Below are positions 1-12,120 of a DNA stretch of 64,000 nucleotides, one piece after another; positions within the stretch are counted from its first letter, which is position 1; every line of letters starts with the position of its first letter. A program made the translations under genes and the position numbers. The stretch is from Balanoglossus misakiensis (taxonomy: Eukaryota > Hemichordata): NCBI GenBank assembly GCA_040954595.2, contig CM082587.2, positions 9,920,001 through 9,984,000 on the forward strand. The letters are read 5' to 3'. A model generated the notes under the pieces. The model was not told the DNA's origin, did not search any database, and was given only the letters and a program-made list of their open reading frames with translations.

Positions 1-1212
1 GCCACTTCAATTCATTTCATTTCACGGAGACCCTGAAAGATGCGATTTCGATTGTGCTTGGACCAGTCGTCTAGTCGTTTGTTTGTTTAAAAACATTACA
101 TCCATCCACAAATCCTTGAAATTGGACAATTCTTACATGTAGAATAAAAGAAGCAGCCAACCGTAGTGTAGACAGGGCATTACAGCAACTGAAGATCCTA
201 GTAGCTTAATCAAAATGTAATTTCTTCCTTCTGAGAATGGGCAGCAACGTAAGCTGTCCGGTTTACAAGACAAACCGTCAAAGGAACTCTTTTATCTCAT
301 CCACCATGTGGCTGTTGAATTCTACTTTTGAATGGTTTCACATGTATGCAACGTGACTTGACTTTTTAAGTCCTGTTCATTTTGTACAGGTTTGGTTGTT
401 ATAAATTGACTTCTTGTGTCCATTTTTGTCCGCCAATTTACTTCCCCTTTTTGGGATGAATAAAGAGTGATTGAAATGAACAGAACTGAATTCTCCGTTG
501 AGGAGCCTTGAATTGTGTTACATGTAAACAGTGATTAGTGTTTAATTTATTGGAGGAAAATGTCTCATGCCAAGTCGGCAGAATTCCAGGGTCATTTTAT
601 TTCATCATTTCTATTGTACATCACCCATTTGAAGGTGAGATTTTATCAACAAAGTGATTAATTTTTCATGTTGGATCTTCAGTGAGCTGATTGCGTTTGG
701 AATGTCCTATATCATTTCATGGTGTCATACGATCCAAAATAAAAGCTGTGGTAATTAAACCTTCATTGGCTGCAACTTTTGGCTATATCTACAGTATGTT
801 TAAGTGTGTGTTTATACTGCAGTTTCTTGTTCAGATCCCTGAAACATGATGAAATACCCAGTATCCAACTTATTAAAACACAACCTACCGGTATATATTA
901 TAAGTATAAAGTGAGCTGATTGCTAATGTGCAAAATTTGTATTCTAATCCGGACTAGAATTCATTTGTCAACAATAACAATGGCAGTTACACACATACAG
1001 TCTATGTTGACAAGTGGAGTACTGGGTTTAATTTTGTAGGAATGCTGTTTGGAATAGAACAAGAAATTGCATAGTTGCCAATTTTGGCACACAGAACAAA
1101 AATACTGAAATTTAATGTAGCCAAAAGTTCAGCTTTTCCCGGCAGTAAGGGCGATTCCGGTAAGGCCATTGCATGAGCAGTCAATCACCAAGTACCGGTA
1201 AGAGACAGAAAA
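1..1212. other. No gene recognised; possible 3' UTR
   Basis: No convincing coding segment is visible in this first 1.2 kb. A canonical AATAAA at 459-464 lies in T/A-rich sequence and could be the polyadenylation signal of a plus-strand gene ending before or at the window edge. That is only an inference from the hexamer. Confidence 0.3.
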
Positions 1213-1476
1213 CTAGAATGCAACCAACATAACTGTGAGACCAACCATGAAAATATTGATATAAACAATCCATTTTGTATCCACCTTGTCTCTCACCGCA
1301 TGATATTCTCTGAAAAAGTCTCTCAGTCCCTCAATCAAGATCCACATGCCATAATTCAGACCAATGCAGAATAACGTCACAACGATATTACAGATGATGA
1401 TCACGTATCTCCAACAGTCAGGGGGGCCGTCTGGGTGCTCTGTCAATCTCAACTTCAGGAAACTTTTCACAGACAT
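1213..1476 (-). CDS. Two-pass membrane ORF or last exon, unknown
   Basis: An open frame of 87 codons ending in a stop. The first ~24 residues are polar (MSVKSFLKLRLTEHPDGPPD). Two hydrophobic stretches follow, around residues 24-50 and 69-87, the second running right to the C-terminus; a charged loop rich in R, D, E and K separates them. It could be a free-standing small membrane protein or the 3' exon of a minus-strand gene. The start was taken as the first ATG; no splice acceptor was chosen because several AG sites precede it. TMEM220 lies 1.8 kb upstream on the same strand but already has its own stop at 3255, so this is not simply its next exon. I do not recognise the family. Confidence 0.35.
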   Translation of the reverse strand: MSVKSFLKLRLTEHPDGPPDCWRYVIIICNIVVTLFCIGLNYGMWILIEGLRDFFREYHAVRDKVDTKWIVYINIFMVGLTVMLVAF

Positions 1477-1750
1477 TCTGCTGATGAGATAGAAGAAAAG
1501 TCTATGATGAAAAATCTGTTTGAAAGTATAAGCAGGATATCAGGTTTTATATTTTTCGGCTTCGGTGGCCATTACACACAGTCACCTACAGGCTATAATC
1601 TCAAAAGCTGTACTTAGTGCCGTACGGTATATTACCGGTAGGATGGGTCTTGGAGTAGAAAACTATATTGCATTTGGTGCATGAACAAAAATACTGTCAA
1701 TAGAGCCAACAGTTACAGCTACCGCAGTGTCCCTTTAATCATAAGCTGAA

Positions 1751-1797
1751 GTTTGGGTGGGGGGTGGGGTGGGGGAGGTGGGGGGGATGGGGGGGAG
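1751..1797. repeat. G-rich low-complexity tract
   Basis: About 47 bases composed almost only of runs of three to seven G separated by T, A or AT. The runs are long enough for intramolecular G-quadruplex formation on the plus strand. No gene is attached. Confidence 0.7.
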
Positions 1798-2281
1798 CTA
1801 GATTGTCAGAATAGCTGACGTTCAGACATTTAGCAGCTACTGAGCTCAAATACTTCATATTTCCAAACTAGCCATAACTTGTTGACTATAATTAATAAAG
1901 GCACGCATATAGCTAATAGTTATCAGAACAGCAAATTGGAATCTGCATACTTTTTATCAACATGACAGAATAAAAGTATACATTTTGAAGGTGCGCAGAT
2001 ATTTCCCATGGAGACTGACAAAATATTTCAATCACGCAATCACTGACTTAATAAATAGATATTTATTTATTGACTTAAATGCAATACGACAAGCCACAAT
2101 GGGCTGATTCATCACTGTAAATAATAAATACATTCTCATACGAGTTGCTAGTCAGGATACATAAAAATAAGAGGGAAAAACACACTAACACAGGTTTCTG
2201 AAAATACCTGAACTCACACAATTGTTGAAGACAAAACAAGGTATAGGCAGTCAGTGTACATGTACTTTGTAAAGTAGGGAC

Positions 2282-2548
2282 TTACGTTACCCATTTAGCA
2301 ATAAGTTTTGGTGTACCTTGACTCATGTCATTGAGGAAGAGTTTGAGTTTCTCCGTATCTGGCAATTCTTGAAAATCTTGAAAATGCTTGCTGGTAATAT
2401 CAAATAAATTTCCATTATATAAAGTACAGTGTAAAAGAAAGTGAAATTCGTCTTCCATTGCATTCTCTGTGTAAAATATACCAAATCCGCCCGTTTCAAA
2501 TCGTACTGGCAAAATTCCAAGTCTGAATTGAGCTAGGAAAGTCATTTA
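2282..2548 (-). mobile_element. LINE 3' fragment (C-terminal tail of a non-LTR RT)
   Basis: The minus-strand frame reads as the extreme C-terminus of a non-LTR retrotransposon polyprotein. It has a 'FRLGILPVRFETG' segment, the EDEFHFLLHC block that replaces part of the usual terminal Cys/His motif, and a final KLIAKW tail before the stop. Nothing of the reverse-transcriptase core is attached, so this is a short, probably 5'-truncated insertion. Assignment to non-LTR elements rests on this familiar tail pattern; the clade is not determined. Confidence 0.6.
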
Positions 2549-3254
2549 CTACGGTCCAGAATACTAAAACAATATCTAAAGCAACAACACAACTTTATAA
2601 ATTGAAATGAAAGCACTCTGCCAAACAAACAAATAAAATCATGAAACATTGGCTGAAAATTTGATTAATGGAATTCTGACAGGGAAAATTTTCCTACAAA
2701 CTTTTAGCAACATATATGCCTTCTAGTAATAGAGTGTTGACAGTTAAAATGGCTCCACCTACTGGTAGTCAGCGGTGACCACCATTTTGCAAAATTTATT
2801 AGTCTGTAAGGAGCATTGGTAGTCAGTTGACATGTGACTTCTGCTAAATTTGAGCCTGTGTCAAACACTCCGAATGCTAGGATCATGAATTCTTTTCATG
2901 AAAACTACCCACGATTTAGGTTTGAGCCAAAGTTTGATTCATTTAATTAAATCAGGATAGCGGAACAATATTATTTCCCCATGTCACTTTTGCACTTGGC
3001 CACTACTGCTACGGTGAAGTCTCTATGCTTTGTTATTTAAGGTTGCTATGCCAATAGGCAATGCGCTGCAGCACTATTGTTCGAGGAATTGTCCAGGAGA
3101 TTTGGAACAATGCAGTGCATCACTGTTTTCACCTGCATGTCCATATCAAAGTTGTCTGTGGCTAACATGAGCTTCCAAGCCATACATTACAGCAATGTGC
3201 ATGTCACAGTCAACACCAGTGTCTCAGTACGGTATATATCCACAAGGTTCCAGC

Positions 3255-6037
3255 TTAGACAGGACGCCATTTTCCTTGGTCCTTCGATTTCCACAACGAG
3301 TCCTTATCTGCATACATGACAGTTTTACAGTGTTCCGGCATTTTCTCTCTGTACTCCGTGTTGATGTACACGCCTATCCAGATCAAGATAGGAACCGATG
3401 CCAGCACAGCGCAACCAAGTGTCAGATATGTCAAACTCAAACGCAACCTGGCGAACAAAAAATATGACAACAATGAAGGGTGGTAAAGAGATGTTCCTGA
3501 AAATATTGCAACCATTATAAATATGAAAATTTCATATGACTTTACATGGCCGAAGGTTGTGTCTAAGTATTCTAATAGCCATCGTGGCACTTTTTGGGGA
3601 TGTGCCACGTACTAACTGAAAATCAGTGACTGTCTGTACTTGCATTTTCCATGGTACATGTAACAGTGATTAGGTGACAAATTGTGCCTCAAATTACACC
3701 ACATCACTAGACCTTTAAACCGATCTAGTCCTGGAAGTGTTCTAATTTGTTTGAACAAAAATCCTCAAAAGAAAAAAGTGTGACAACAGCCTGTGTATAT
3801 TTATGAATAATTTAAGACTGCAACAAAAATCTGGAGACAAAACTGACCTTGAAGAATTTCCGCAGATGATCAACCACAGCATAACAAAAACCAATCCACC
3901 AAGTTCTCTGTGAATAAAAAATAAAAACAGTGGCTATTAATTTTATTGTAGAAATTGATCAGAATCAAAATATTTGTCACCATTGCCAAAACATGAAAAC
4001 TATCAATTTTTGAGTACCCCCAGTTTCTGTTCTACTGGACATCAGTGTGCCCTCTAAGCTGATATGAGGCGCCACTGACCCAACAAACTCACTGGTGACT
4101 CAAGAAAATTATCAACACTACATGCAAAGGTATAGGGCTGACTCAGAGAATTTTTTAATTCTCAAATTGACTCTATTAAAGCTTTGAAAATTTATTTCGT
4201 GAGGGCTACATTGTAGACATATTTATTAAAACTGTAAATTTTTATCACTGCAGCTTTCACCATTTAAATCAAACACTAAACTTACCTGGCTTCTTCCATT
4301 TCATAGAATTTCATTTCTGTCTCGCTGTCTTTTATCGTCTTTGTCAGATACAGCGACAGCAAACCCATGGCAATGACATGCAGTGTGCAGGTTATCCGCC
4401 ATATTGGATTATCTGCATAGAGAAAACAAAGAAATAATTAGTTTTGTCTTGTAGTCCGATTTATGGTTGCTTTAATCGCAACAATTAAACCAGAAACACG
4501 AGATTTGTGGAAATATAAAATCATCACACATTAACCTCAGTGGTACATGAAGCTATTAAAATCATTGACCTTTCATCTCTGTGATGGAGGATTCAGAAAC
4601 TTTGGTTAAAGACTAACTTGCTGTGACAGAATGACATTTCTAAAATGTCAACTGAACAACAATGAATATATCTAAGGCATTGTGGGTAATTAAACCGTTT
4701 GTGCACAAAAATATTAGTTTTACAATTTGAAGAAGTCTCAATATAAACATTCAAGATTAACATCCATGGTTGTATTTTTCTGCCTTAAACATTTTGTTTA
4801 ATGTTTGAATTACATCATAAAAAGTCAACTTACCTGTCACATGACTGGACACTGCTACAGCCAGACACAACAATGTAGGTATAATGTAAAGAGCCTGAAA
4901 CAAACAAAGAAAATATCTTTCAGTATTTTTTGCACAGTTTTCAATTTCATAAAGTACCTTTTCTGACACGGAAAACTTATTTCACATAGAAATATTTCTA
5001 CAATTAATATTAGAGTGTGTTCCATTGATGGAAGCAAGGTGCATTGGACACACCCCAGTAATGTGCTACTTCACAAAGACTGGCACAGAAAATGAACAGA
5101 AATTTCTGCACCTAGCATATGTCTTTTTGACAAAGATAACAGCTACAGTGTTCCCATGACAAACTAAGAATTTAGAATAAAATTAACTTCAAGAAGTCTA
5201 ATATGTTGCTTGGTAATTTCTATCCACTGTTTTGACAGAAAGGGTAAAGTCAGCGGTTTTCCTTCACCCAACAGTAAGTTAAGCTGTCATTTCTGTTTGC
5301 AGAGAGACTGGAGATGAATCATAAATAAAATACCCTGCAGTCAGAACATTTGATGGTTACCACGGTTACTCACCATCCATAACTCTGGGTCAGGATCATT
5401 TTTCTGCAAACAAAGAAAAATATAAGCATCACTGACATTTTATTTGCTCCGATTCGGCCAGTACTGGTCCAAACAAGCATGATAGATACTGCCTTTAATC
5501 TCATACTGACCAATTTCCATCATAAACCTCGCTCTATTTGGAAAATTTGTTAACTTATTTTTTTCTTCATCATTTGCATGAATCTGATACTCCTGCAAAC
5601 TTAATTTAACCTTGAAATGTGTAGTTCACATGGACATTAAGTTTTCTATAAAATAAAACATTTAACCACACTCTGGACTAGAAAGGCTTCCAAAAGTACA
5701 TGTACATGCACAAAACGCATTTATAATAATTGGAAAATATTTTGGATCTACAATATGTCAGGTCTTGGTAACGCGATGGACTTGGCTATGGTATTAAGGA
5801 ATAACACATTTTGTGGCTCTATTTTTGACACTGTCGAGACTGATATAAAATTATTATCAGTCTATGAAATCTTGCACAAACACGCACAAGGGAGCGTGGC
5901 GTGGTCCAATGTGTCCAAACCCGGAAATGACCAACACGTACCTGTACATAAGCAAACAGAGCAAACAGTGCACACGTGAATGCGTTCATCAATCTCCATC
6001 CAAGAGATCCCGTATCTTGGCTTTTTGAACTCAGCAT
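3255..6037 (-). CDS. TMEM220: TMEM220-like multi-pass membrane protein (complete, 6 exons)
   Basis: Six minus-strand exons join in frame: 6037-5942, 5403-5374, 4894-4834, 4412-4286, 3907-3848 and 3447-3255. All have GT donors and AG acceptors, and phases agree at every junction (189 codons with the stop). The product is a small integral membrane protein with about five hydrophobic segments. Recognition rests on family blocks in the right order: the NDPDPELW motif after the first segment, LYIIPTLLCL, NPIWR, EEARELGGLV followed by a tryptophan-rich segment, and a terminal INTEYRE...HCKTVM. Human TMEM220 is about 160 residues; this one is 188 because about 20 residues (YADKDSLW onwards) follow the usual end. 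The start is the only ATG in exon 1 and precedes the first membrane segment. The biochemical function of the family is not established. No frame break is seen, so this is the best-preserved gene in the window. Confidence 0.93.
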
Positions 6038-6829
6038 GGTCCCGACAATTTACGCCGGAGATTTTGAATGATGGAAAACAATCCAAAACAGTCCCCCATG
6101 TATCGGAGGCGTTCAACACACTCCACAAACAACTGACCTGACCTGAGCCAATCTTACAACCAGCTGACATGTATTGACCTGTTGCAAGGTCAACAGAGGT
6201 CGCGAGACTGGCCTCCAGAGGGCGTAGTCAATGAACGTTGGCTTTTCAGTATTAATGCAGTTCACGATGTGAATATTTTAACAGGACTATCCTACAGAGT
6301 TTTGCGGAAAACTTGTTATGCGCTCTAGCCTTTAATTCATATTTTATTTAGTACACAACATGCACGATCAGAGAGTGCTGTAAAGTACAGTAATTATTTT
6401 GAAAATTGTAACATTATGTAGAAATTTTCCAAGATTCTACAGAAGTCTTTTTCTTACTTAATTTTTATACTCTTGAACAGCAGTGACCCAGATTTTACAT
6501 CAAATAATTTGAATTCTTTTTGATGATGACAAGTACCCATATTTCTACATTATGGGTACTGAATTTCAACATTTTCATTCTGATTAGAAATCTACCCTAT
6601 TCACTCCTAATACCAGCTCGAGGAGCATACAGAATTGAACGTTTAACAGTAAATAGTGCTTTCATTGTTTTCATTTTCAAGTGTAACTGGTTTTGCTTAA
6701 ATTTGCCATTAGGAGTATTAAGCATACACCAAATTGTTTGGCTTGACTGATCATTTCACCATGAATTTTAAAGGCACAGTTTTTTTTACCATTCTGCTAT
6801 TCCTAGGCCTGTTGAGAATCATAAATTTG

Positions 6830-7640
6830 GTTTTTGACATTTACTGTGAGCTCCCATTGTTGGCGGTATACACCTAGTTTGCTTTCACAGTTTTGAAGCC
6901 CTTCCGTAGATTCTAAATTTAGCAATAAATCATCGATCTGCATAAATAATACAGTTTTAACTTGACACTATCCAGTTCGACTAGAAAATCAGATGCTTCC
7001 CCCAAAATATCAGTGCAATCATTTAGAAAAAAAATTTAAAATGTAGCAGACAACTTACATCCCTGCTGAACTCCACAAGATGTCTCAAAGCTCTTTGAAA
7101 ACCTTGTAATTAACATTTTCCAACCTTTTTTTAATTAATGACTGATAAAATTTACCAACTTCAATAATAAATCCTTCTTCTAAACACAATCAGAAGCCCA
7201 TCTCAAGTCAACAAAAGCCGAGTATAAATAATTTCCTCTCTTTTTCCTTTCAGTTTAGACAAATTTGTTTATTGCAGTGTTGGGAACAAACATAGAATCA
7301 GATGTTCTTGTGTTCTTTCTGAACCTGAACCAAAATGGTGTAATAAGCCTGTTAATGTCTAGGTAGCTGATTAATTGTGTATTGAAAATTGACCTTGCAT
7401 AATTTTGATAAACAGCTCGATAGTGCTATGGCCCTATAGTTGCATGGATTTGACGCATCACTAGATTTATGGAAAGGTGTTAACATAGCTGATTTCTAAA
7501 CATTGGATTTCTGAAGAAAATTCCTATTTTTCAAAATATCCCAATTTTTGTTGAATTGGGTGGTTTTGGTACCATTTTCTGGAACATTTTGCATGGGGAC
7601 CCTATATTTTTTTCTCCTTTTTTCAAAGAAGGTCATTAGA
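6830..7640 (-). mobile_element. Decayed LINE reverse transcriptase relic
   Basis: Read on the minus strand through several frameshifts and stops, this stretch shows non-LTR reverse-transcriptase landmarks in order: NHRPIALSSC near 7580-7430, TSDSMFV near 7300, a YSAFVDL block near 7220, SCGVQQGC near 7080-7060, and a mutated catalytic box (LCRSMIYC where YADD is expected) near 6940-6910, followed by LTVN. No frame is open for long, so the copy is old and dead. It lies between TMEM220 and the repeat domain, outside any recognised gene. Clade uncertain. Confidence 0.6.
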
Positions 7641-7699
7641 AAAACTGAAAGAATACTTTCGTGGCCATCAGGATATTAATTTGAATGGTAGCGACTACC

Positions 7700-8510
7700 T
7701 TTCTAGATGATACTTCAACGACTGACCTATTTTCCAAGTGTCTTGCTCCAGAAACATCATGATGGACAGACAACTTCTCCAGAGGTCTTCATGTTGAACA
7801 AGTTCTCTCCTCCAATTGCACACCACCCTGCAAAACAATCAAGCCACAAAATCAACTAAAGCCAGCAAAGAAAAAAACAAAATCTGGAACAGTCATTGCT
7901 TTTCAAGTTTCTCCCTAGAAACCATTTGCTACAGGAACATGTCTCCTTTGGTTTTCAATCAAGAGGCTGGTCAAACTGTGTTTTCCAGTGGAGATATTTT
8001 AGTTCTTACTGGTGTTTGGCTTACTACAGTTAGACATCTCCTAAAAATGCTAAATTTTGATTTACATCATCTAGTTGTCTTAAAAAGATGTCGCAAATAT
8101 GCATATTTAACATCATGACAGGGAAATGCAACACTGTACAATCATTTACCTGATCACTGGTTAGCTGCCATGCCCAATAATCTCATGATCCAAAACACAC
8201 TGCCAGGCAAGATCTTCTAACACCATGGACTTCATTCCTGGAGACATCTCACTGTGTTCTTGAACTTGGTTCTCAAAGGACAGCTTACATTTTTGGGGAA
8301 GTGGGTTTAGTCTCCAAACATTGGAAAACACATTTTTCCAATGTTTAGATTACACCGTCAGCACGTGAAGCTACCCACTATGACGGCACCTACTCTAAAA
8401 GGGCCTGCCCCCAGAATCCCATTACAAGGCCGTGTGTCCCTATCTAAAGGAAGGAGTCCCACAACTCAGTTTGCAAACTGAAATTTGAACAGTAAATCAA
8501 ACAATTCGTT
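7700..8510. other. No gene recognised
   Basis: AT-rich sequence between the LINE relic and the repeat domain. A 100-codon plus-strand frame at 7816-8118 has no recognisable motif and low-complexity Ser/Lys content. I do not support it as a gene. Confidence 0.3.
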
Positions 8511-8515
8511 CTTAC

Positions 8516-8581
8516 CCGGGAAGGGCCCAATACCCCCAAACCTCTGCCCCTGTGCGCATCCAGGTCCAGGTCTTGTGTGAT
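8516..8581 (-). CDS. Exon-like segment downstream of the repeated-exon array
   Basis: A 66-base segment flanked on the minus strand by a good acceptor (pyrimidine tract then TCTACAG) and a strong donor (GTAAGAA). It keeps an open frame of 22 codons (ITQDLDLDAHRGRG...). It lies immediately 3' of the repeated exon array on the same strand and would be the next exon of the same transcript. No downstream exon with an open frame was found. Unknown family; the case rests only on splice-signal quality and position. Confidence 0.35.
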
Positions 8582-8652
8582 CTGTAGAGATAAACAGATA
8601 GAAATAGAATGTTAGTAAAGTGCATGAAAGAAATTATTGGAATAACACATAC

Positions 8653-11508
8653 CGAAATTAATGCTGGGTTTTCCTTCGTCTTCTCCTTGGTCTTCTGGTC
8701 TTCGTCTTCTCGTTGGTCTTCTGGTCTTCGCCTTCTCGTTGGTCTTCTGGTCTTCGTCTTCTCGTTGGTCTTCTGGTCTTCGTCTTCTCGTTGGTCTTCT
8801 GGTCTTCGTCTTCTCGTTGGTTTTCTGGTCTTCGTCTTCTCGTTGGTCTTCTGGTCTTCGTCTTCTCGTTGGTCTTCTGGTCTTCGTCTTCTCGTTGGTC
8901 TTCTGGTCTTCGTCTTCTCGTTGGTCTTCTGGTCTTCGTCTTCTCGTTGGTTTTCTGGTCTTCGTCTTCTGGTCTTCATCCGGGGGTATCTGTTGAAGGA
9001 ATCAAAGGGGAAAAATGGTTAGTATATTTTAAAATAATTTTGCATTTTATACATGGATTAACACATACCGTAATTAACGCTGGGTTTTTCTTCGTCTTCT
9101 CGTTGGTCTTCTGGTCTTCGTCTTCTCGTTGGTCTTCTGGTCTTCGTCTTCTGGTCTTCATCCGGGGGTATCTGTTGAAGGAATCAAAGGGGAAAAATGG
9201 TTAGTATATTTTAAAATAATTTTGCATTTTATACATGGATTAACACATACCGTAATTAACGCTGGGTTTTTCTTCGTCTTCTCGTTGGTCTTCTGGTCTT
9301 CGTCTTCTCGTTGGTCTTCTGGTCTTCGTCTTCTGGTCTTCATCCGGGGGTATCTGTTGAAGAAATCAAAGGGGAAAAATGGTTAGAATATTTTAAAATA
9401 ATTTTGCATTTTATACATGGATTAACACATACCGTAATTAACGCTGGGTTTTTCTTCGTCTTCTCGTTGGTCTTCTGGTCTTCGTCTTCTCGTTGGTCTT
9501 CTGGTCTTCGTCTTCTGGTCTTCATCCGGGGGTATCTGTTGAAGGAATCAAAGGGGAAAAATGGTTAGTATATTTTAAAATAATTTTGCATTTTATACAT
9601 GGATTAACACATACCGTAATTAACGCTGGGTTTTTCTTCGTCTTCTCGTTGGTCTTCTGGTCTTCGTCTTCTCGTTGGTCTTCTGGTCTTCGTCTTCTCG
9701 TTGGTCTTCTGGTCTTCGTCTTCTCGTTGGTCTTCTGGTCTTCGTCTTCTGGTCTTCATCCGGGGGTATCTGTTGAAAGAATCAAAGGGGAAAAATGGTT
9801 AGTATATTTTAAAATAATTTTGCATTTTATACATGGATTAACACATACCGTAATTAACGCTGGGTTTTTCTTCGTCTTCTCGTTGGTCTTCTGATCTTCG
9901 TCTTCTCGTTGGTCTTCTGGTCTTCGTCTTCTGGTCTTCATCCGGGGGTATCTGTTGAAGAAATCAAAGGGGAAAAATGGTTAGAATATTTTAAAATAAT
10001 TTTGCATTTTATACATGGATTAACACATACCGTAATTAACGCTGGGTTTTTCTTCGTCTTCTCGTTGGTCTTCTGGTCTTCGTCTTCTCGTTGGTCTTCT
10101 GGTCTTCGTCTTCTGGTCTTCATCCGGGGGTATCTGTTGAAGGAATCAAAGGGGAAAAATGGTTAGTATATTTTAAAATAATTTTGCATTTTATACATGG
10201 ATTAACACATACCGTAATTAACGCTTGGTTTTTCTTCGTCTTCTCGTTGGTCTTCTGGTCTTCGTCTTCTCGTTGGTCTTCTGGTCTTCGTCTTCTCGTT
10301 GGTCTTCTGGTCTTCGTCTTCTGGTCTTCATCCGGGGGTATCTGTTGAAGGAATCAAAGGGGAAAAATGGTTAGTATATTTTAAAATAATTTTGCATTTT
10401 ATACATGGATTAACACATACCGTAATTAACGCTGGGTTTTTCTTCGTCTTCTCGTTGGTCTTCTGGTCTTCGTCTTCTCGTTGGTCTTCTGGTCTTCGTC
10501 TTCTGGTCTTCATCCGGGGGTATCTGTTGAAGGAATCAAAGGGGAAAAATGGTTAGAATATTTTAAAATAAATTTGCATTTTATACATGGATTAACACAT
10601 ACCGTAATTAACGCTGGGTTTTTCTTCGTCTTCTCGTTGGTCTTCTGGTCTTCGTCTTCTCGTTGGTCTTCTGGTCTTCGTCTTCTGGTCTTCATCCGGG
10701 GGTATCTGTTGAAGGAATCAAAGGGGAAAAATGGTTAGTATATTTTAAAATAATTTTGCATTTTATACATGGATTAACACATACCGTAATTAACGCTGGG
10801 TTTTTCTTCGTCTTCTCGTTGGTCTTCTGGTCTTCGTCTTCTCGTTGGTCTTCTGGTCTTCGTCTTCTCGTTGGTCTTCTGGTCTTCGTCTTCTCGTTGG
10901 TCTTCTGGTCTTCGTCTTCTCGTTGGTTTTCTGGTCTTCGTCTTCTCGTTGGTCTTCTGGTATTCGTCTTCTCGTTGGTTTTCTGGTCTTCGTCTTCTCG
11001 TTGGTCTTCTGGTCTTCGTCTTCTGGTCTTCATCCGGGGGTATCTGTTGAAGGAATCAAAGGGGAAAAATGGTTAGTATATTTTAAAATAATTTTGCATT
11101 TTATACATGGATTAACACATACCGTAATTAACGCTGGGTTTTTCTTCGTCTTCTCGTTGGTCTTCTGGTCTTCGTCTTCTCGTTGGTCTTCTGGTCTTCG
11201 TCTTCTCGTTGGTCTTCTGGTCTTCGTCTTCTCGTTGGTCTTCTGGTCTTCGTCTTCTCGTTGGTCTTCTGGTCTTCGTCTTCTCGTTGGTCTTCTGGTC
11301 TTCGTCTTCTCGTTGGTCTTCTGGTCTTCGTCTTCTCGTCTTCATCCGGGGGTATCTGTTGAAGGAATCAAAGGGGAAAAAATGGTTAGAATATTTTAAA
11401 ATAAATTTGCATTTTATACATGGATTAACACATACCGTAATTAACGCTGGGTTTTTCTTCGTCTTCTTCTTGGTGTTCTGGTTCTTCTGGTCTTCATCCT
11501 GGGGTATC
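8653..11508 (-). repeat. Higher-order satellite of repeated exon+intron units with a 26-bp minisatellite core
   Basis: Thirteen exon-like blocks lie head to tail. The commonest unit is 182 bp: 103 bp of exon-like DNA plus 79 bp of near-invariant spacer. Read on the minus strand, each block starts after TCCTTCAACAG and ends before GTATGTGTTA, which are strong acceptor and donor signals. Each exon consists of an ATACCCC...GATGAAGACC cap, a variable number of 26-bp units (TCGTTGGTCTTCTGGTCTTC on the plus strand plus six bases), and an AAAAACCCAGCGTTAATTACG tail. A 26-bp period is not a multiple of three, so three units give one 26-residue cycle rich in E, D, K, R, T and Q. The block nearest 11,437-11,508 lacks the minisatellite and is 72 bp (24 codons, in frame), so it looks ancestral. 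Copies with two units are 103 bp and shift frame. Whether the array is translated is unknown. Confidence 0.85.
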
Positions 11509-11546
11509 TGTGTGATAAATCTGTGGAGAAATCACAAAGAAATTGA

Positions 11547-12060
11547 TTAGTATGTGTGGAAAGATGGATTGACCATACAGACGGATGCGTAGCATAATAT
11601 GTCGAAGATTGCACTGGATTCTGATTGCCTCCTCCTAAAATTTGATTTCACCTGACACAGTAACTGTTGAGAAAGCAGAAAGAAACTGTTTAATATAATG
11701 TGGCAAGATGCCAAATAAGAATATGTAATGTTGAGGTTGGTGGAGTGGGGTGGTGGTGGTGGGCCGGATTCTTTTTGTCTTCTCTTTAAAGTCCATTTCT
11801 CATACAATGGCGACTTGTTTACTGCTGGTTTCTTCACGTCAAATTTCGTTTCTTCCAGCATGACTTTTGCGTGGGCCTTCCTTCGTGAAATCTGGTTGCC
11901 TTCTCTTTAATTTCTTCTGGGTCTGACTGTTGAGAAGACAGAAAGAGAATGGCGAGAATGGGCTGGTTTACCGGTATCTTGACTTCAAAGTTGGTGTCTT
12001 CTGGCATGACTTTGTTGAAACAAGTAAAGGCCATGAAAAATTGATCTTATGGGCGTTCGC
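11547..12060 (-). other. Diverged exon-like duplications upstream of the array
   Basis: On the minus strand two segments (about 12,020-11,970 and 11,862-11,810) share the pattern TCATGC..GAAGA.AC.AA.TTTGA.GT.AAGA. Three places (near 12,770, 11,940 and 11,680) share a CTCTTTCTG..TTCTCAA.AG acceptor-like motif. So the sequence around the minisatellite was itself built by older duplications of an exon plus its acceptor. Short acidic/basic frames (for example SDPEEIKEKATRF) are open, but I could not assemble a continuous reading frame. Confidence 0.4.
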
Positions 12061-12120
12061 GTTATAACTTTAAATATTGCACTTTCAAGGGTCACTTAAA
12101 AAAACACCAATCGCGAAAAT

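Noticed and set aside
8500-11550. CRISPR array
   Set aside because: The regular repeats are a 26-bp minisatellite and a 182-bp unit with near-identical spacers, in animal DNA with splice signals. There is no unique-spacer pattern and there are no cas genes.
8609-11550. Plus-strand hydrophobic proteins (LVFVFSLVFWSSSSRW-type repeats)
   Set aside because: They are the complement of the charged minus-strand repeat; stop-free in every frame because of the repeat, with splice signals only on the minus strand.
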